Of a DNA stretch of 43,945 bases, positions 1-7,898 are shown piece after piece. This DNA is from CBFGTV01 sp965652145. Its GTDB lineage: Bacteria > Bacillota > Clostridia > Peptostreptococcales > Natronincolaceae. The notes beneath the pieces were generated by a model that worked only from the letters and a program-made list of their open reading frames with translations, was not told the DNA's origin and did no database searches. The DNA is taken from contig CBFGTV010000026.1 of the NCBI GenBank assembly GCA_965652145.1, positions 1 through 43,945 on the forward strand. Direction: 5' to 3'. The translations under genes were made by a program, and so were the position numbers. Positions within the stretch are counted from its first letter, which is position 1. Each line of letters opens with the position of its first letter.

Positions 1-127
1 CTAATATTCCTGTTAGCTTCATGGTACTGTGTTGATTTAATTGATGAAGAATTTCCAGCTCCTCTATATGCTGTATGGGAAAGGCTCCCTTCAGCTTTAT
101 TTTATGGTAGCTTTCCATGCTCTGCAT
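1..127 (-). CDS. VgrG/gpD-like spike protein, N-terminus only (cut by the window edge)
   Basis: This is the first 42 codons of a minus-strand gene that runs off the left edge. It begins with ATG at 127, preceded by a run of G (AGGGGGGGATCAA) that serves as ribosome binding site, 11 nt after the stop of the DUF4280 gene. Its residues 20-42 (HIEELEILHQLNQH followed by STMKLTGIL) align without gaps with the N-terminus of the VgrG-like protein at 2190-3608 (SIESLKLHQALNQH followed by TQLQLKGIL), with about 11 of 23 identical. I therefore read it as a second spike (late-control-D/VgrG fold) in the same operon. The rest of the protein, including any effector extension, lies outside the window. Confidence 0.72.
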   Translation of the reverse strand, partial: MQSMESYHKIKLKGAFPIQHIEELEILHQLNQHSTMKLTGIL

Positions 128-138
128 TTGATCCCCCC

Positions 139-501
139 CTATTCCTGCCCATCTTGTTCTATACTAATGATTCCGCCAAAGACACAGGTTACATTGGCAT
201 CCTTCAACAGGGCCTTTTCTTTATCAATGATTAGGTTGGTGTCTAGGTGATTAATCCATTTGGTACAAATACTTGGGGTACAAACCGGCGGTGGTGATGA
301 CCTTTTACAGGTACCAAAGCTGATTATATTTGTTCCAGGCTTTGAATCAGCCACATTGAGCTGGGCCTTGTCCTTTAAATATACACCATGGGAAAAGGGC
401 AGATTTAAAACATCCTTGGCTGATCCCAAGGAACAGGATATGACAGCTCCCCTTACCACATAGGTGGTTTTGTTGCCTCCGTCGGTTATTTGCTTTTTCA
501 T
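139..501 (-). CDS. DUF4280 PAAR-like spike-tip protein
   Basis: A 120-aa protein of the DUF4280 family, whose members resemble PAAR proteins that cap VgrG-type spikes in contractile injection systems. The family pattern is visible: an early VVRGAVISCSLGS segment, a central conserved NIISFGTC, then a proline/cysteine-rich PPPVCTPSICTKW and a C-terminal CVFGGIISI. The cysteines could bind a metal in the tip. There is no signal peptide, as expected for a protein loaded onto a particle in the cytoplasm. The ATG at 501 has GAAGGTGGG upstream. It sits between two VgrG-like genes, so it is a likely tip for one or both. The family call is good; the role as a tip comes from the family and the context. 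Confidence 0.8.
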   Translation of the reverse strand: MKKQITDGGNKTTYVVRGAVISCSLGSAKDVLNLPFSHGVYLKDKAQLNVADSKPGTNIISFGTCKRSSPPPVCTPSICTKWINHLDTNLIIDKEKALLKDANVTCVFGGIISIEQDGQE

Positions 502-526
502 TTTCCCACCTTCCTTTGCACTTTCC

Positions 527-1030
527 TTATTCCTCCTCCAGCTCCTTAAGGATGAATCCCCCTATATTGCGTCTTAAAATACTTTCTGCCAGCTCCAATC
601 TGACAATATAATATCTTTTTATTTTGTTGGTGATTTGAAACATACTATATTCCTTGGCTCGACTGTTATCAATCACAAGCTTCTTTAGGGTGCCGTCAGG
701 GTAGTATTCTGTTTTGGGAGATAAACAATTAACTTCAGGCAGTTCCACATTCCAGTAAATTTCCTGCTCCTGGGTGTCGAAATTACACAACACCACAGAT
801 TTAAATTCCAGATTAGGACAATATCGCCTTAATATATGCTTAAAATCATCCGCTAGGAGCAACAGAGGCGTATCGATAAAATCAATGAAGTCTATCCTCT
901 TTGCATTTTCTATGTAAAGAATATTTATTTTTTCTGCTAACTGATTTTGATGAAGCAGATCCCTCTGAAAGCCCTTAATTTTAGGTGCGGTGGCTATTCC
1001 TTGATCCTGCTGAATAATGAAATAGTGCAT
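527..1030 (-). CDS. Hypothetical protein of the injection-system operon
   Basis: A 167-aa soluble protein I do not recognise with certainty. I start it at ATG 1030 (MHYFIIQQD) because AGGAGGT lies just upstream, 13 nt after the end of the pentapeptide gene; an open frame extending to 1099 would overlap that gene and lacks a binding site. It has no signal peptide or membrane segment. The middle (LLLLADDFKHIL, then LSPKTEYYPDG) has a loose resemblance to immunity-type DUF1629/Imm11 proteins, but I would not rely on it. Its place between the pentapeptide protein and the PAAR-like tip suggests a structural or cargo-handling part of the injection module. Confidence 0.6.
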   Translation of the reverse strand: MHYFIIQQDQGIATAPKIKGFQRDLLHQNQLAEKINILYIENAKRIDFIDFIDTPLLLLADDFKHILRRYCPNLEFKSVVLCNFDTQEQEIYWNVELPEVNCLSPKTEYYPDGTLKKLVIDNSRAKEYSMFQITNKIKRYYIVRLELAESILRRNIGGFILKELEEE

Positions 1031-1043
1031 CTTCCTACACCTC

Positions 1044-2174
1044 CTATTCAATCCATTGAATCTGCTGTATTTGCCGTGGAGTAAAGGGCCCCAGCTCACT
1101 CCGATATTTTTTAGGAACGAGGGCCATTGTTAAATTGGTATTTTTAAAGCTGGCCCCCTCAAGGCAGGCCCCTGTGAAGTCTGCCCCTGTCAGGTTTGAA
1201 TTGTCCATGACGGCATCCCTCAAATTTGCCTCTTTGAAACAAATTCTTTCGAACAAAGGGCTTTGCAAATTGTCAACTATAAAATACACGTCGCCGTTGC
1301 TGCCGTTAAAATTGGCGGCGGCTAAATTACTTTTAGAAAAATCGGTTCCCATTATGGCAGCGCCTTGAAAAGAGACCCCCTTCAGGTCACATTGACTAAA
1401 TCTGGTTCCCCTTAAAACGCTGTTTTTCAAACTGCTCTCTGCCAGATTACAGGACTGAAAGGCTGTATAGGTAAAATTGCTATCTGAATAATTTCCGCCT
1501 CGCAGATCAAGACCTTCATAATACTGATAGCCATAGGCATAGGGATATTTTTTTTCAAGAAAAAACCTGACCTCTTGGGAATCCCTTGGAGTATTATCAA
1601 GAAGATAGATGCTTTCACTGAAATCAAAATATTCCCCTACCCTGATATCCAGCCTTGGAGCCCTTAGAATATCCTGAAAGGCAGAAGTCGTTACGGCCCT
1701 CTGAATACCTTTTCTGGCCACCTGTTTAATGTATTCATGAAAAATGAGGGCCTTTTCCAGCTTAATGTCTTGTACCTGAATAGGAGTAATTTTCCCCACA
1801 TATCGTTTTGCTTCGAGCCTCAGCCCTTCCTCATATTCATCCAGATACCTTAAGGCCCACGAGACATCATATAATTCCTCACAGGGGATATAATCGGCAT
1901 ACCAGGTATCATCATAGGCATTGATTAAATAGCAGTGCTTTCCACTAATTATTTGGGTTCTTAACAGACTAAAATTGATGTAGGCGATTTCTTTTTTTTC
2001 ATCCCGGGCCTGCATCTCAGCAATTTTTTCGCAAATCCTGACAAAGGCTGCAATAAAGCCGGCCTGAATTTCATCATAGTTCTCAATCGTATACCTTTCC
2101 AGCTCCTTAAGCTTTTCCTGGAAAAGGGTATCGGCATATTCCTGAAAGTTTATTGGCAAATTATCCTTTTTCAT
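1044..2174 (-). CDS. Pentapeptide-repeat protein with an unknown N-terminal domain
   Basis: A 376-aa protein. The first 215 residues are a charged alpha/beta region with no family I recognise. Residues about 220-350 carry pentapeptide repeats (A/S-D/N-L/F-x-x pattern), for example LDLRGGNYSDSNF, SSLKNSVLRG, ANLRDAVMDNSNLTGADF. These form a right-handed quadrilateral beta helix in known members. Pentapeptide proteins accompany VgrG and PAAR genes in many type VI clusters, though their job there is not settled. The ATG at 2174 follows GAGGCTTGAGAAA, 15 nt after the VgrG stop, so the gene is cotranscribed. It could be a spike accessory or a cargo adaptor. Confidence 0.75.
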   Translation of the reverse strand: MKKDNLPINFQEYADTLFQEKLKELERYTIENYDEIQAGFIAAFVRICEKIAEMQARDEKKEIAYINFSLLRTQIISGKHCYLINAYDDTWYADYIPCEELYDVSWALRYLDEYEEGLRLEAKRYVGKITPIQVQDIKLEKALIFHEYIKQVARKGIQRAVTTSAFQDILRAPRLDIRVGEYFDFSESIYLLDNTPRDSQEVRFFLEKKYPYAYGYQYYEGLDLRGGNYSDSNFTYTAFQSCNLAESSLKNSVLRGTRFSQCDLKGVSFQGAAIMGTDFSKSNLAAANFNGSNGDVYFIVDNLQSPLFERICFKEANLRDAVMDNSNLTGADFTGACLEGASFKNTNLTMALVPKKYRSELGPFTPRQIQQIQWIE

Positions 2175-2189
2175 TTTCTCAAGCCTCTT

Positions 2190-3608
2190 TTAATTTGTTT
2201 TAACTTCCTTACCCGTAACAGTAATATCCTTTTCTAAATCAATAGAGCTTTCCTTAGCTTCGATTTTGATATGATCTGTAGCCTCCATGTTGACGTTTCT
2301 TGCTTTAATTTCTATATCATTTACAGCAGTAAAGGATATTTTATCATTGCTGTTTAAGGTCACCGTTCCGTCATCATTTAATGACATATACACCATGCCG
2401 TCCTTCGAGATGATGTCAATGCCGTTGGGACGAAATTTCAGTTCCTTTCCAAAGGCTGTACGTAAATATTTAACATTGGTATCTGCCATTCGGTGGGAAG
2501 GATCAAGGGCTTCAATGTTCTCGCTGGGGTCATGGGGCTTAACAGAGTTGATGACCATTCCCTTTTCCTCTTCATCATCTGGAAAGTACAGTCTGACAGT
2601 ATCGTTAATCTCTGGCATACAGTACCAACCCGTTTCATCCTCTGAGGCATACATTGTGGCATAGGGAAACCAATAGGCCGTCGATACCTCTTGACTTTGG
2701 TCAATCTCTAGGTGAACCTTGACATTGTCCCGAGCCGTGGCAATTACCCTGCCAAATATTGAAGAGCCTGCAATCCTTTGATTGGTAATTCTGGGTCTTT
2801 GGGCTCCCTTTTCAAAGGCTAGTAGGTAACGATTTTTAATGACCGATTGATTATGTTCCTCCAAGGTAGCTTCAATCACGTGCATGGTCCTTTTAAAAAG
2901 CTTGACGGTGTCCCCCAGATTTAAAATTTGGTCAGTTTCAACCTCATAATAGATAAAGCTGTTTTCATGGGCCCCAGGCACATGCTGATGAAATTTCTGA
3001 TAGGCCGCCAGGTCCTTTTTCACCCTGTAGTGATGTACCGTTAACTCATTCTTCTCAATTTTCGGAAGGCCAAAATAAAATTTAGGGCCTGGGGACAAGC
3101 TGTAGGGAACCAGGCTGGTCTGGAACCTGGAGGCCATTCTCTTTAAAAATTCCCAGTCGGTTTCCCGATATTGAATAATGGGTTTTTCAATGGCGGCCCC
3201 CTGGGTAATTTTATCCATGCAATCAGCCCTTTGATAGCCAGAAATAACCGACCTGATTAAATTTTCATAGGTCATACTTTGATTTTGAAAGGATCTGCTT
3301 TTAGGAACTAAATCCATTAAATAGGTGCAGGACAAGGCCTTAAGGGAAATATAATAGATACCTCCGCTATGGTTGACCTCCATTTCCACAATAATACCGC
3401 TGAAAAGGGCGCTGTCCTCCTTTTTAATTTCGATTGGCTGATCAATGGTCAGCTCTTTCATGTAATTGTCCTCTACGTCATGGGGCAGAATTCCCTTTAA
3501 TTGCAATTGAGTGTGCTGATTCAGCGCCTGATGAAGCTTTAGGCTTTCGATACTAATCAGCTCATATTGAGCGATTTTAATATTCCCATAACTAACGGTA
3601 GCCGCCAT
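2190..3608 (-). CDS. Contractile injection system spike, VgrG/phage late control D family
   Basis: A 472-aa protein built like the gp27-gp5 fusion of contractile tails. Residues 1-230 match the gpD/gp27-like hub, with the telling ETDWEFLKRMASRF segment near residue 170. An OB-fold gp5-like section follows (SIFGRVIATA, then WFPYATMYASEDETGWYC and NDTVRLYFPDDEEEKG). The C-terminal 90 residues are short alternating beta strands (NDIEIKARNVNMEATDHIKI) typical of the needle beta helix. It is shorter than most type VI VgrG proteins and has no added effector domain. The ATG at 3608 has a GGAGGG binding site. It lies 3 nt from the preceding gene and 15 nt from the next. It probably assembles with the DUF4280 tip. 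Confidence 0.85.
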   Translation of the reverse strand: MAATVSYGNIKIAQYELISIESLKLHQALNQHTQLQLKGILPHDVEDNYMKELTIDQPIEIKKEDSALFSGIIVEMEVNHSGGIYYISLKALSCTYLMDLVPKSRSFQNQSMTYENLIRSVISGYQRADCMDKITQGAAIEKPIIQYRETDWEFLKRMASRFQTSLVPYSLSPGPKFYFGLPKIEKNELTVHHYRVKKDLAAYQKFHQHVPGAHENSFIYYEVETDQILNLGDTVKLFKRTMHVIEATLEEHNQSVIKNRYLLAFEKGAQRPRITNQRIAGSSIFGRVIATARDNVKVHLEIDQSQEVSTAYWFPYATMYASEDETGWYCMPEINDTVRLYFPDDEEEKGMVINSVKPHDPSENIEALDPSHRMADTNVKYLRTAFGKELKFRPNGIDIISKDGMVYMSLNDDGTVTLNSNDKISFTAVNDIEIKARNVNMEATDHIKIEAKESSIDLEKDITVTGKEVKTN

Positions 3609-3611
3609 GTT

Positions 3612-4238
3612 CTATCCCTCCTCATGGATTTCTATGGTATTCATTACACCATAAAAGAATAGCTCCCATTTTTTCATGTCCTTCTTGATGCAATTCATAT
3701 TACATACAAGGGCCTTCCCCTTTAGGGATAGTACAAAGATTAAATTGTACAGCCGGCCTCCAATGACAAAATTTGGAAAGGTATAGTAGGCCACATTGGT
3801 TTCCCCTACCATCAACTCCCCGCTGTCTAAAATTTCAGAGGAGGGATTAACTGATAGAAAGCTGTCCTTCATCACATCCCGAAAGGCTGACACTTCATCA
3901 TTTTCCAGCTCCTGCTGGGAATAATTAATTCCAATATTCACCGTATCCTTTTTATTTGTATAGATGATCTGGGGTCTAGCCTCGCTGGGATATTTAATTC
4001 TCGCTACGTTATCCGCCATTCGCCTTAGCTCCTGAGGAATATAGATGGAAAAGGATTTTTGAAACAACAGCTTTTTTTCTGTCTCAATTTTATGGTCCTT
4101 TAGCACTACCTTCCCGGCTCTTATTCCTTCCATTACCTCTCGTAGCTGATCTTGGAATTTTTCAGCCTCCTGGGCCTGCTGCCTCTCTTCCTTAATGACA
4201 TTCACCACTTGAATGATCTTCTCATCAAAATGCTCCAT
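3612..4238 (-). CDS. DcrB/Mog1-like protein, first gene of the injection operon
   Basis: A 208-aa protein. Residues 1-55 are a charged helix (EEAEKF-type coiled stretch), and residues 65-205 alternate strands and helices with SFSIYIPQEL, a YPSEARPQIIYTN segment and a final WELFFYGVMNTIEI. That pattern resembles the Mog1/PsbP-like fold of DcrB/DUF1795 proteins, which include chaperones that load some type VI effectors; this is a fold-level guess. No signal peptide is present. The start is uncertain: GGAG at 4250-4253 is 8 nt from a TTG at 4241 and 11 nt from the ATG at 4238 used here. As the first gene, it probably marks the operon promoter end. Confidence 0.6.
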   Translation of the reverse strand: MEHFDEKIIQVVNVIKEERQQAQEAEKFQDQLREVMEGIRAGKVVLKDHKIETEKKLLFQKSFSIYIPQELRRMADNVARIKYPSEARPQIIYTNKKDTVNIGINYSQQELENDEVSAFRDVMKDSFLSVNPSSEILDSGELMVGETNVAYYTFPNFVIGGRLYNLIFVLSLKGKALVCNMNCIKKDMKKWELFFYGVMNTIEIHEEG

Positions 4239-4259
4239 CAAATTCTTCACTCCTTTTGT

Positions 4260-4298
4260 GCTGTTGGCCTATTTTACTCAATAAATGTTAGCAACAGC
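4260..4298 (-). promoter_or_regulatory. Candidate leader hairpin of the injection operon
   Basis: GCTGTTG at 4260-4266 is the exact complement of CAACAGC at 4292-4298, around a 25-nt AT-rich loop. On the minus strand the structure would sit 7 nt upstream of the AAGGAG binding site of the first injection gene. It could affect mRNA stability or translation. The stem is only 7 bp, so it may be chance. Confidence 0.3.
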
Positions 4299-4407
4299 TT
4301 TTCATAAAAAAATTACATTTCTACATAAATTTACATATTGCTTAAAAATTCGATTTACATGAGGCTTTTCCTTTATTTTCAATATCGGCCTACAGTCCTA
4401 ATTCTAC

Positions 4408-4451
4408 AAAAAAAATCATTGCCTTATGAAATGTCATCATAAAGCAATGAT
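4408..4451 (-). terminator. Rho-independent terminator of tag
   Basis: Arms at 4415-4429 and 4437-4451 form a 15-bp stem with one G-U pair and a 7-nt loop. On the minus strand it is followed by eight U (4415 down to 4408). It lies 32 nt after the tag stop codon. Confidence 0.85.
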
Positions 4452-4482
4452 TTAAAGTAAATTTATCGTAATTGTAATACCA

Positions 4483-5046
4483 CTATCGGCATTGATGATA
4501 TTGCTTGCACCATACCATATGGTCATTGACCATTCCAACGGCCTGCATATAGGCATAGCAGATGGTGGAGCCTACAAACTTGAATCCATGAGCAATCAGG
4601 GCCTTGCTCATGGCGTCAGAGATTTCCGTTTTGGCCGGTACCTGAGATGGGTCTGTCCAGCTGTTAATAATGGGCTTATGGTCTACAAAGCTCCAAATAT
4701 ATTTGTCGAAGGTACCATGCTCCTGTTGAAGCTTCAGAAAGGCCTGGGCATTGGTAACCAGGGCATTAATTTTAGCTCTATTCCTTATAATACCGGGGTT
4801 CAGCAAAAGCTCATCCTTTTTTGTCTGGTCATATCGAGCAATGATGGTGGCATCAAAGCCATCGAAGGCCTCCCTCATGGTTTCACGCTTTGTTAAAATG
4901 GTGTTCCAGCTCAACCCTGCCTGCATTCCCTCTAAGATCAGCATTTCAAATAATAAGGCATCATCATGAACGGGCTTTCCCCAGGCATTATCATGATATT
5001 CAATATCAAGGCTGGTTTTGGCCCATGGGCATCGTCTTTCTTCCAA
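4483..5046 (-). CDS. tag: DNA-3-methyladenine glycosylase I
   Basis: A 187-aa protein, the usual length for Tag, which removes 3-methyladenine from alkylated DNA as the first step of base excision repair. The family is plain from RCPWAKTSL at the N-terminus (zinc cysteine), YHDNAWGKPVHDD, the active-site region LILEGMQAGLSWNTIL with its conserved Glu, GIIRNRAKINALVTNA, YIWSFVDHKPI, and the C-terminal FVGSTICYAYMQAVGMVNDH zinc half. Translation probably begins at TTG 5046, with AAGGGG 9 nt upstream; no better ATG exists before the conserved RCPW. It follows the gene at 5089-5733 by 42 nt on the same strand and has its own terminator. Confidence 0.95.
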   Translation of the reverse strand: MEERRCPWAKTSLDIEYHDNAWGKPVHDDALLFEMLILEGMQAGLSWNTILTKRETMREAFDGFDATIIARYDQTKKDELLLNPGIIRNRAKINALVTNAQAFLKLQQEHGTFDKYIWSFVDHKPIINSWTDPSQVPAKTEISDAMSKALIAHGFKFVGSTICYAYMQAVGMVNDHMVWCKQYHQCR

Positions 5047-5088
5047 GGAATCTTTCCCCTTTCAATCTAGTCTTACCCATATTATACC

Positions 5089-5733
5089 CTATTTTTTTAA
5101 AACAGCCCATAGGCCGGCGGCCAATAAAGCACCGGGTAGAGAAAGATAGGCCAGCTTAAAATCCCCTTCTTGGGGAGCTGATTTCCCAACTACTGCTTCC
5201 TTTTCTATTGTCTCAACTCCCCTGACGGAAAACTCCTTTAATAGTTTTGTCAATTCATTTCGGTAGGCTTCCTCTATGGTGTCTTCAAGGATTGTAATTT
5301 CCTCTAAAAGGGCTTCACCTGATGTAATATTTGTAGAGGATATCTCATTAAAGGCAATGGGCACCACAGCCTGGGGGCTTAGGGGAGTAAAATAGCCCTC
5401 CTGTTCAGTAAGGAATAGTAATACCTCATTTCCCCCTGTATCTAAGCTATAGTGGGTACTTACATTTTCCGGTGGTGTTGTTACAGTGATATAGGCTTCT
5501 TCACCGGTTCCCTTTAAATAATATTTCACCTGTACCCGCCAGGCAATCTCATTAAATCTCTCTTTTTCAACTTCTCCTGTTTTTCCTTCTACCACCCCGA
5601 CAATAATGGTATCTGCCTTAACTAAATCCCCAGGTTCAAGATACATCCAACAGGCATTTGAAAAGCTCGCTGTCATTAAAAAGATAAATACCGCCATGAT
5701 AAAGCTTGATTTCATAACCTTTAGCCTTTTCAT
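5089..5733 (-). CDS. Exported, C-terminally anchored protein with a possible TIMP/NTR-like fold
   Basis: A 214-aa hypothetical protein. Residues 1-27 are a signal peptide (basic start, then SSFIMAVFIFLMTASFSNA) with likely cleavage just before a cysteine (C-W-M). The mature part has the layout seen in bacterial NTR/TIMP-like proteins: ADTIIVGVVEGK, then a VQVKYYLKGTGE strand pair, ITVTTPPENVS, and GGNEVLLFLTEQEGYF. A hydrophobic tail (LSLPGALLAAGLWAVLKK) would anchor it in the membrane, facing outside. The C-x-C of true TIMPs is not present, and the fold is my inference. The ATG at 5733 is preferred over a TTG at 5739 because AAGGGA lies 8 nt upstream of it. No partner gene is obvious; tag follows 42 nt downstream. 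Confidence 0.62.
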   Translation of the reverse strand: MKRLKVMKSSFIMAVFIFLMTASFSNACWMYLEPGDLVKADTIIVGVVEGKTGEVEKERFNEIAWRVQVKYYLKGTGEEAYITVTTPPENVSTHYSLDTGGNEVLLFLTEQEGYFTPLSPQAVVPIAFNEISSTNITSGEALLEEITILEDTIEEAYRNELTKLLKEFSVRGVETIEKEAVVGKSAPQEGDFKLAYLSLPGALLAAGLWAVLKK

Positions 5734-5904
5734 CGTCAACTTCCCTTCTCTTTTTCTTTTTTAGACGCCATTTGGTTGATTTTGGTTCCTTGGGTAAGGG
5801 AATAAAATTGAAATAATCCAGTATTTGTTTAATAATCTATATTTTAGTGTTATAATTGTGATTATAAAAGTGCCAGAACATTAGCTAAAAGGAGGGTCTG
5901 ATAC

Positions 5905-6354
5905 TTGAAAGTAAAAGTTAGATGGATCATTATTGCAATACTAGCCATTTATTTAATTCTTATAATGAAACCTACCCCTGATCTTTTATTTGAGCTGTCA
6001 AACAGCAATTTTTCTTATCTATCAATTAGTTTTTTAGAAGGATATAGTCAAAACCAGAGTATTTCAATCAGCGACCCTGAAACTATTCAATGTTTTGTTG
6101 ATTATATTACCTCCCTTGAGGCAAAGGAAATAAAGAATAATCATCCCTATGATAATTTAGATTCTCACCTAGCTATTGCGCTGTCATCTAGGGAAGATGA
6201 AACTGATACTTATTTAATGGAAATTATTAATGACCAGTATCTTTATATCTCTACCATGCTTAAAAACCAGAAGGCAAGGATAAATAAAACCTATATGCTG
6301 CAAGATGGAAAATTAGACCGTGAAGTATTGTACAAACTTTTAAATACCAATTAA
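5905..6354 (+). CDS. Hypothetical membrane-anchored protein
   Basis: A 149-aa protein with no family I recognise. Residues 6-23 (RWIIIAILAIYLILIMKP) form one transmembrane helix or uncleaved signal anchor; the remaining 125 residues are polar and would lie outside the cell. The start is TTG at 5905, supported by GGAGGG at 5891-5896, 8 nt upstream; no ATG occurs before the hydrophobic segment. A TATAAT at about 5851 could be its -10 box, but the -35 is poor. It precedes dsdA by 62 nt on the same strand, with an inverted repeat between them, so cotranscription is uncertain. Confidence 0.6.
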   Translation: MKVKVRWIIIAILAIYLILIMKPTPDLLFELSNSNFSYLSISFLEGYSQNQSISISDPETIQCFVDYITSLEAKEIKNNHPYDNLDSHLAIALSSREDETDTYLMEIINDQYLYISTMLKNQKARINKTYMLQDGKLDREVLYKLLNTN

Positions 6355-6360
6355 TGTGAG

Positions 6361-6385
6361 TCTTAAAAGGCAAAAATTTTTAAGA
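6361..6385 (+). repeat. Perfect 8-bp inverted repeat before dsdA
   Basis: TCTTAAAA at 6361-6368 and TTTTAAGA at 6378-6385 are exact complements around a 9-nt loop. It lies just after the stop of the preceding gene and 17 nt before the dsdA ribosome binding site. It is too AT-rich to be a convincing terminator and could instead be an operator for dsdA. Confidence 0.35.
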
Positions 6386-6416
6386 AATAGTGCTTAATAA
6401 AAAAGGAGGTGATTCT

Positions 6417-7763
6417 TTGAATCAATTTAATCAAACAATTGAAGGGCTACAAAGGAAGTACCCGCTCATCGGGGAAATGACCCGTTACCAGGAGGTCTTT
6501 TGGATCAATGAAAAATACGGCACCCTTCAACAGTTGCCCTTTAGTTCCAAGGATATTCAAGATGCCCGGGAAAGACTTGAAAGATTTGCTCCCTACCTGG
6601 CCCACTGTTATCCTGACACCAGGCCCACGAATGGAATGGTGGAATCACCCCTAAGGGCAATTCCCCAAATGCAGCAGGCCCTATCCAATTATTATGGACA
6701 AAAAATACCTGGTCAACTGCTGCTAAAATGCGACAGTCATCTTGCCATATCGGGTTCAATCAAAGCCCGGGGAGGAATTTATGAGGTATTAAAATTTGCT
6801 GAGAAGCTGGCAATCGAAGGGGGTTTGCTCTCATGGGAGGACAACTATGCTGTTCTTGCTGACACAGCCTTTAAGGCCCTTTTCTCTCAATATCGTATTG
6901 CCGTTGGCTCTACAGGGAATTTAGGCCTTAGTATCGGTATCATCAGCGCCGGCCTTGGCTTCGATGTAACCGTACATATGTCGGCTGATGCCAGGGAATG
7001 GAAAAAAAATCTGCTTCGATCCAAGGGAGTTACGGTCGTAGAGTATGCTGATGATTATCAAAAGGCCGTGGCTGAGGGCCGCCGCCAAGCAGCCCAGGAC
7101 CCATTGTGTCATTTTGTTGATGATGAAGGCTCACCCGATCTATTTTTAGGCTACGGAGTGGCTGCCCAGGGTCTTCAAAAACAATTAGAAGAACAGGGTA
7201 TCATCGTAGATAAGGAACATCCATTATTTGTCTATCTGCCCTGTGGTGTAGGGGGCGGCCCCGGAGGCGTCGCTTTTGGCTTAAAGCAGATTTTTGGAGA
7301 CAACCTTTACTGTTTCTTTGGCGAACCCACCCACGCCCCCTGTATGCTATTAGGCTTGATGACTGGTCTACATGACGGCATTTCAGTTTTTGACATAGGT
7401 CTTGACGGAAAAACCGCTGCCGACGGCCTGGCGGTTCCCCGGCCCTCCCGTTTGGTGGGCAGCATCATAGAATCCCTATTAAATGGCTGCTTCACCGTTT
7501 CAGATCAGGAGCTGTTTAAGCTATTGGCCCTGCTGGCCGACACAGAGGAAATCTATATAGAGCCCTCGGCCTGTGCAGGCTTTTCTGGGCTGCATCACCT
7601 TTTCCATTCCCGGCCCTATTTAGAAAAGCATTTTACAGCAAAACAGCTTATACAAAGCACCCATATAGTTTGGGCCACCGGGGGAAGCATGGTACCCCGC
7701 GAGGAGATGGAAAGCTATTACCAACAGGGAAAGGTTCTGCTCAATTTGAATCAAAAAGCTTAA
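6417..7763 (+). CDS. dsdA: D-serine ammonia-lyase
   Basis: A 448-aa PLP enzyme that converts D-serine to pyruvate and ammonia. The Schiff-base lysine is K116 in SGSIKARGG, matching the family motif. The PLP phosphate loop STGNLGLSIGI and the glycine-rich CGVGGGPGGVAFGLK are also present, and the length matches DsdA from other bacteria. Translation starts at TTG 6417, because AAAGGAGGT at 6402-6410 lies 6 nt before it; a GTG at 6390 is upstream of the binding site and cannot be the start. No dsdC or dsdX partner is nearby, so the gene stands alone with its own terminator. It may serve detoxification or use of D-serine. Confidence 0.95.
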   Translation: MNQFNQTIEGLQRKYPLIGEMTRYQEVFWINEKYGTLQQLPFSSKDIQDARERLERFAPYLAHCYPDTRPTNGMVESPLRAIPQMQQALSNYYGQKIPGQLLLKCDSHLAISGSIKARGGIYEVLKFAEKLAIEGGLLSWEDNYAVLADTAFKALFSQYRIAVGSTGNLGLSIGIISAGLGFDVTVHMSADAREWKKNLLRSKGVTVVEYADDYQKAVAEGRRQAAQDPLCHFVDDEGSPDLFLGYGVAAQGLQKQLEEQGIIVDKEHPLFVYLPCGVGGGPGGVAFGLKQIFGDNLYCFFGEPTHAPCMLLGLMTGLHDGISVFDIGLDGKTAADGLAVPRPSRLVGSIIESLLNGCFTVSDQELFKLLALLADTEEIYIEPSACAGFSGLHHLFHSRPYLEKHFTAKQLIQSTHIVWATGGSMVPREEMESYYQQGKVLLNLNQKA

Positions 7764-7795
7764 GACATTAGTCCTTTTGGATTAATGTCTTTTTT
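7762..7795 (+). terminator. Rho-independent terminator of dsdA
   Basis: A 13-bp stem (7762-7774 with 7779-7791, one G-U pair), a TTTT loop and a closing run of T to 7795. It begins inside the dsdA stop codon. Confidence 0.92.
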
Positions 7796-7898
7796 GAAAC
7801 GCTTTTGAACTTAAATCTAAAGTTCATGGCGCAACTCTAAAAGCAAATTAATATACTACAGTAGAAATGGTATTTCAAAACAAAAGGAGGGATAATCC

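Noticed and set aside
1..4238. Prophage tail remnant
   Set aside because: DUF4280 and pentapeptide partners are typical of injection-system clusters, and no lysis, capsid, tape measure or integrase genes are seen, though the left side is not visible.
4382..4389. GCCGATAT on the minus strand, like the sigma-28 (sigma-D) -10 box
   Set aside because: No TAAA -35 element lies at 15-16 nt upstream, and it falls just after the tag terminator; chance is as likely.
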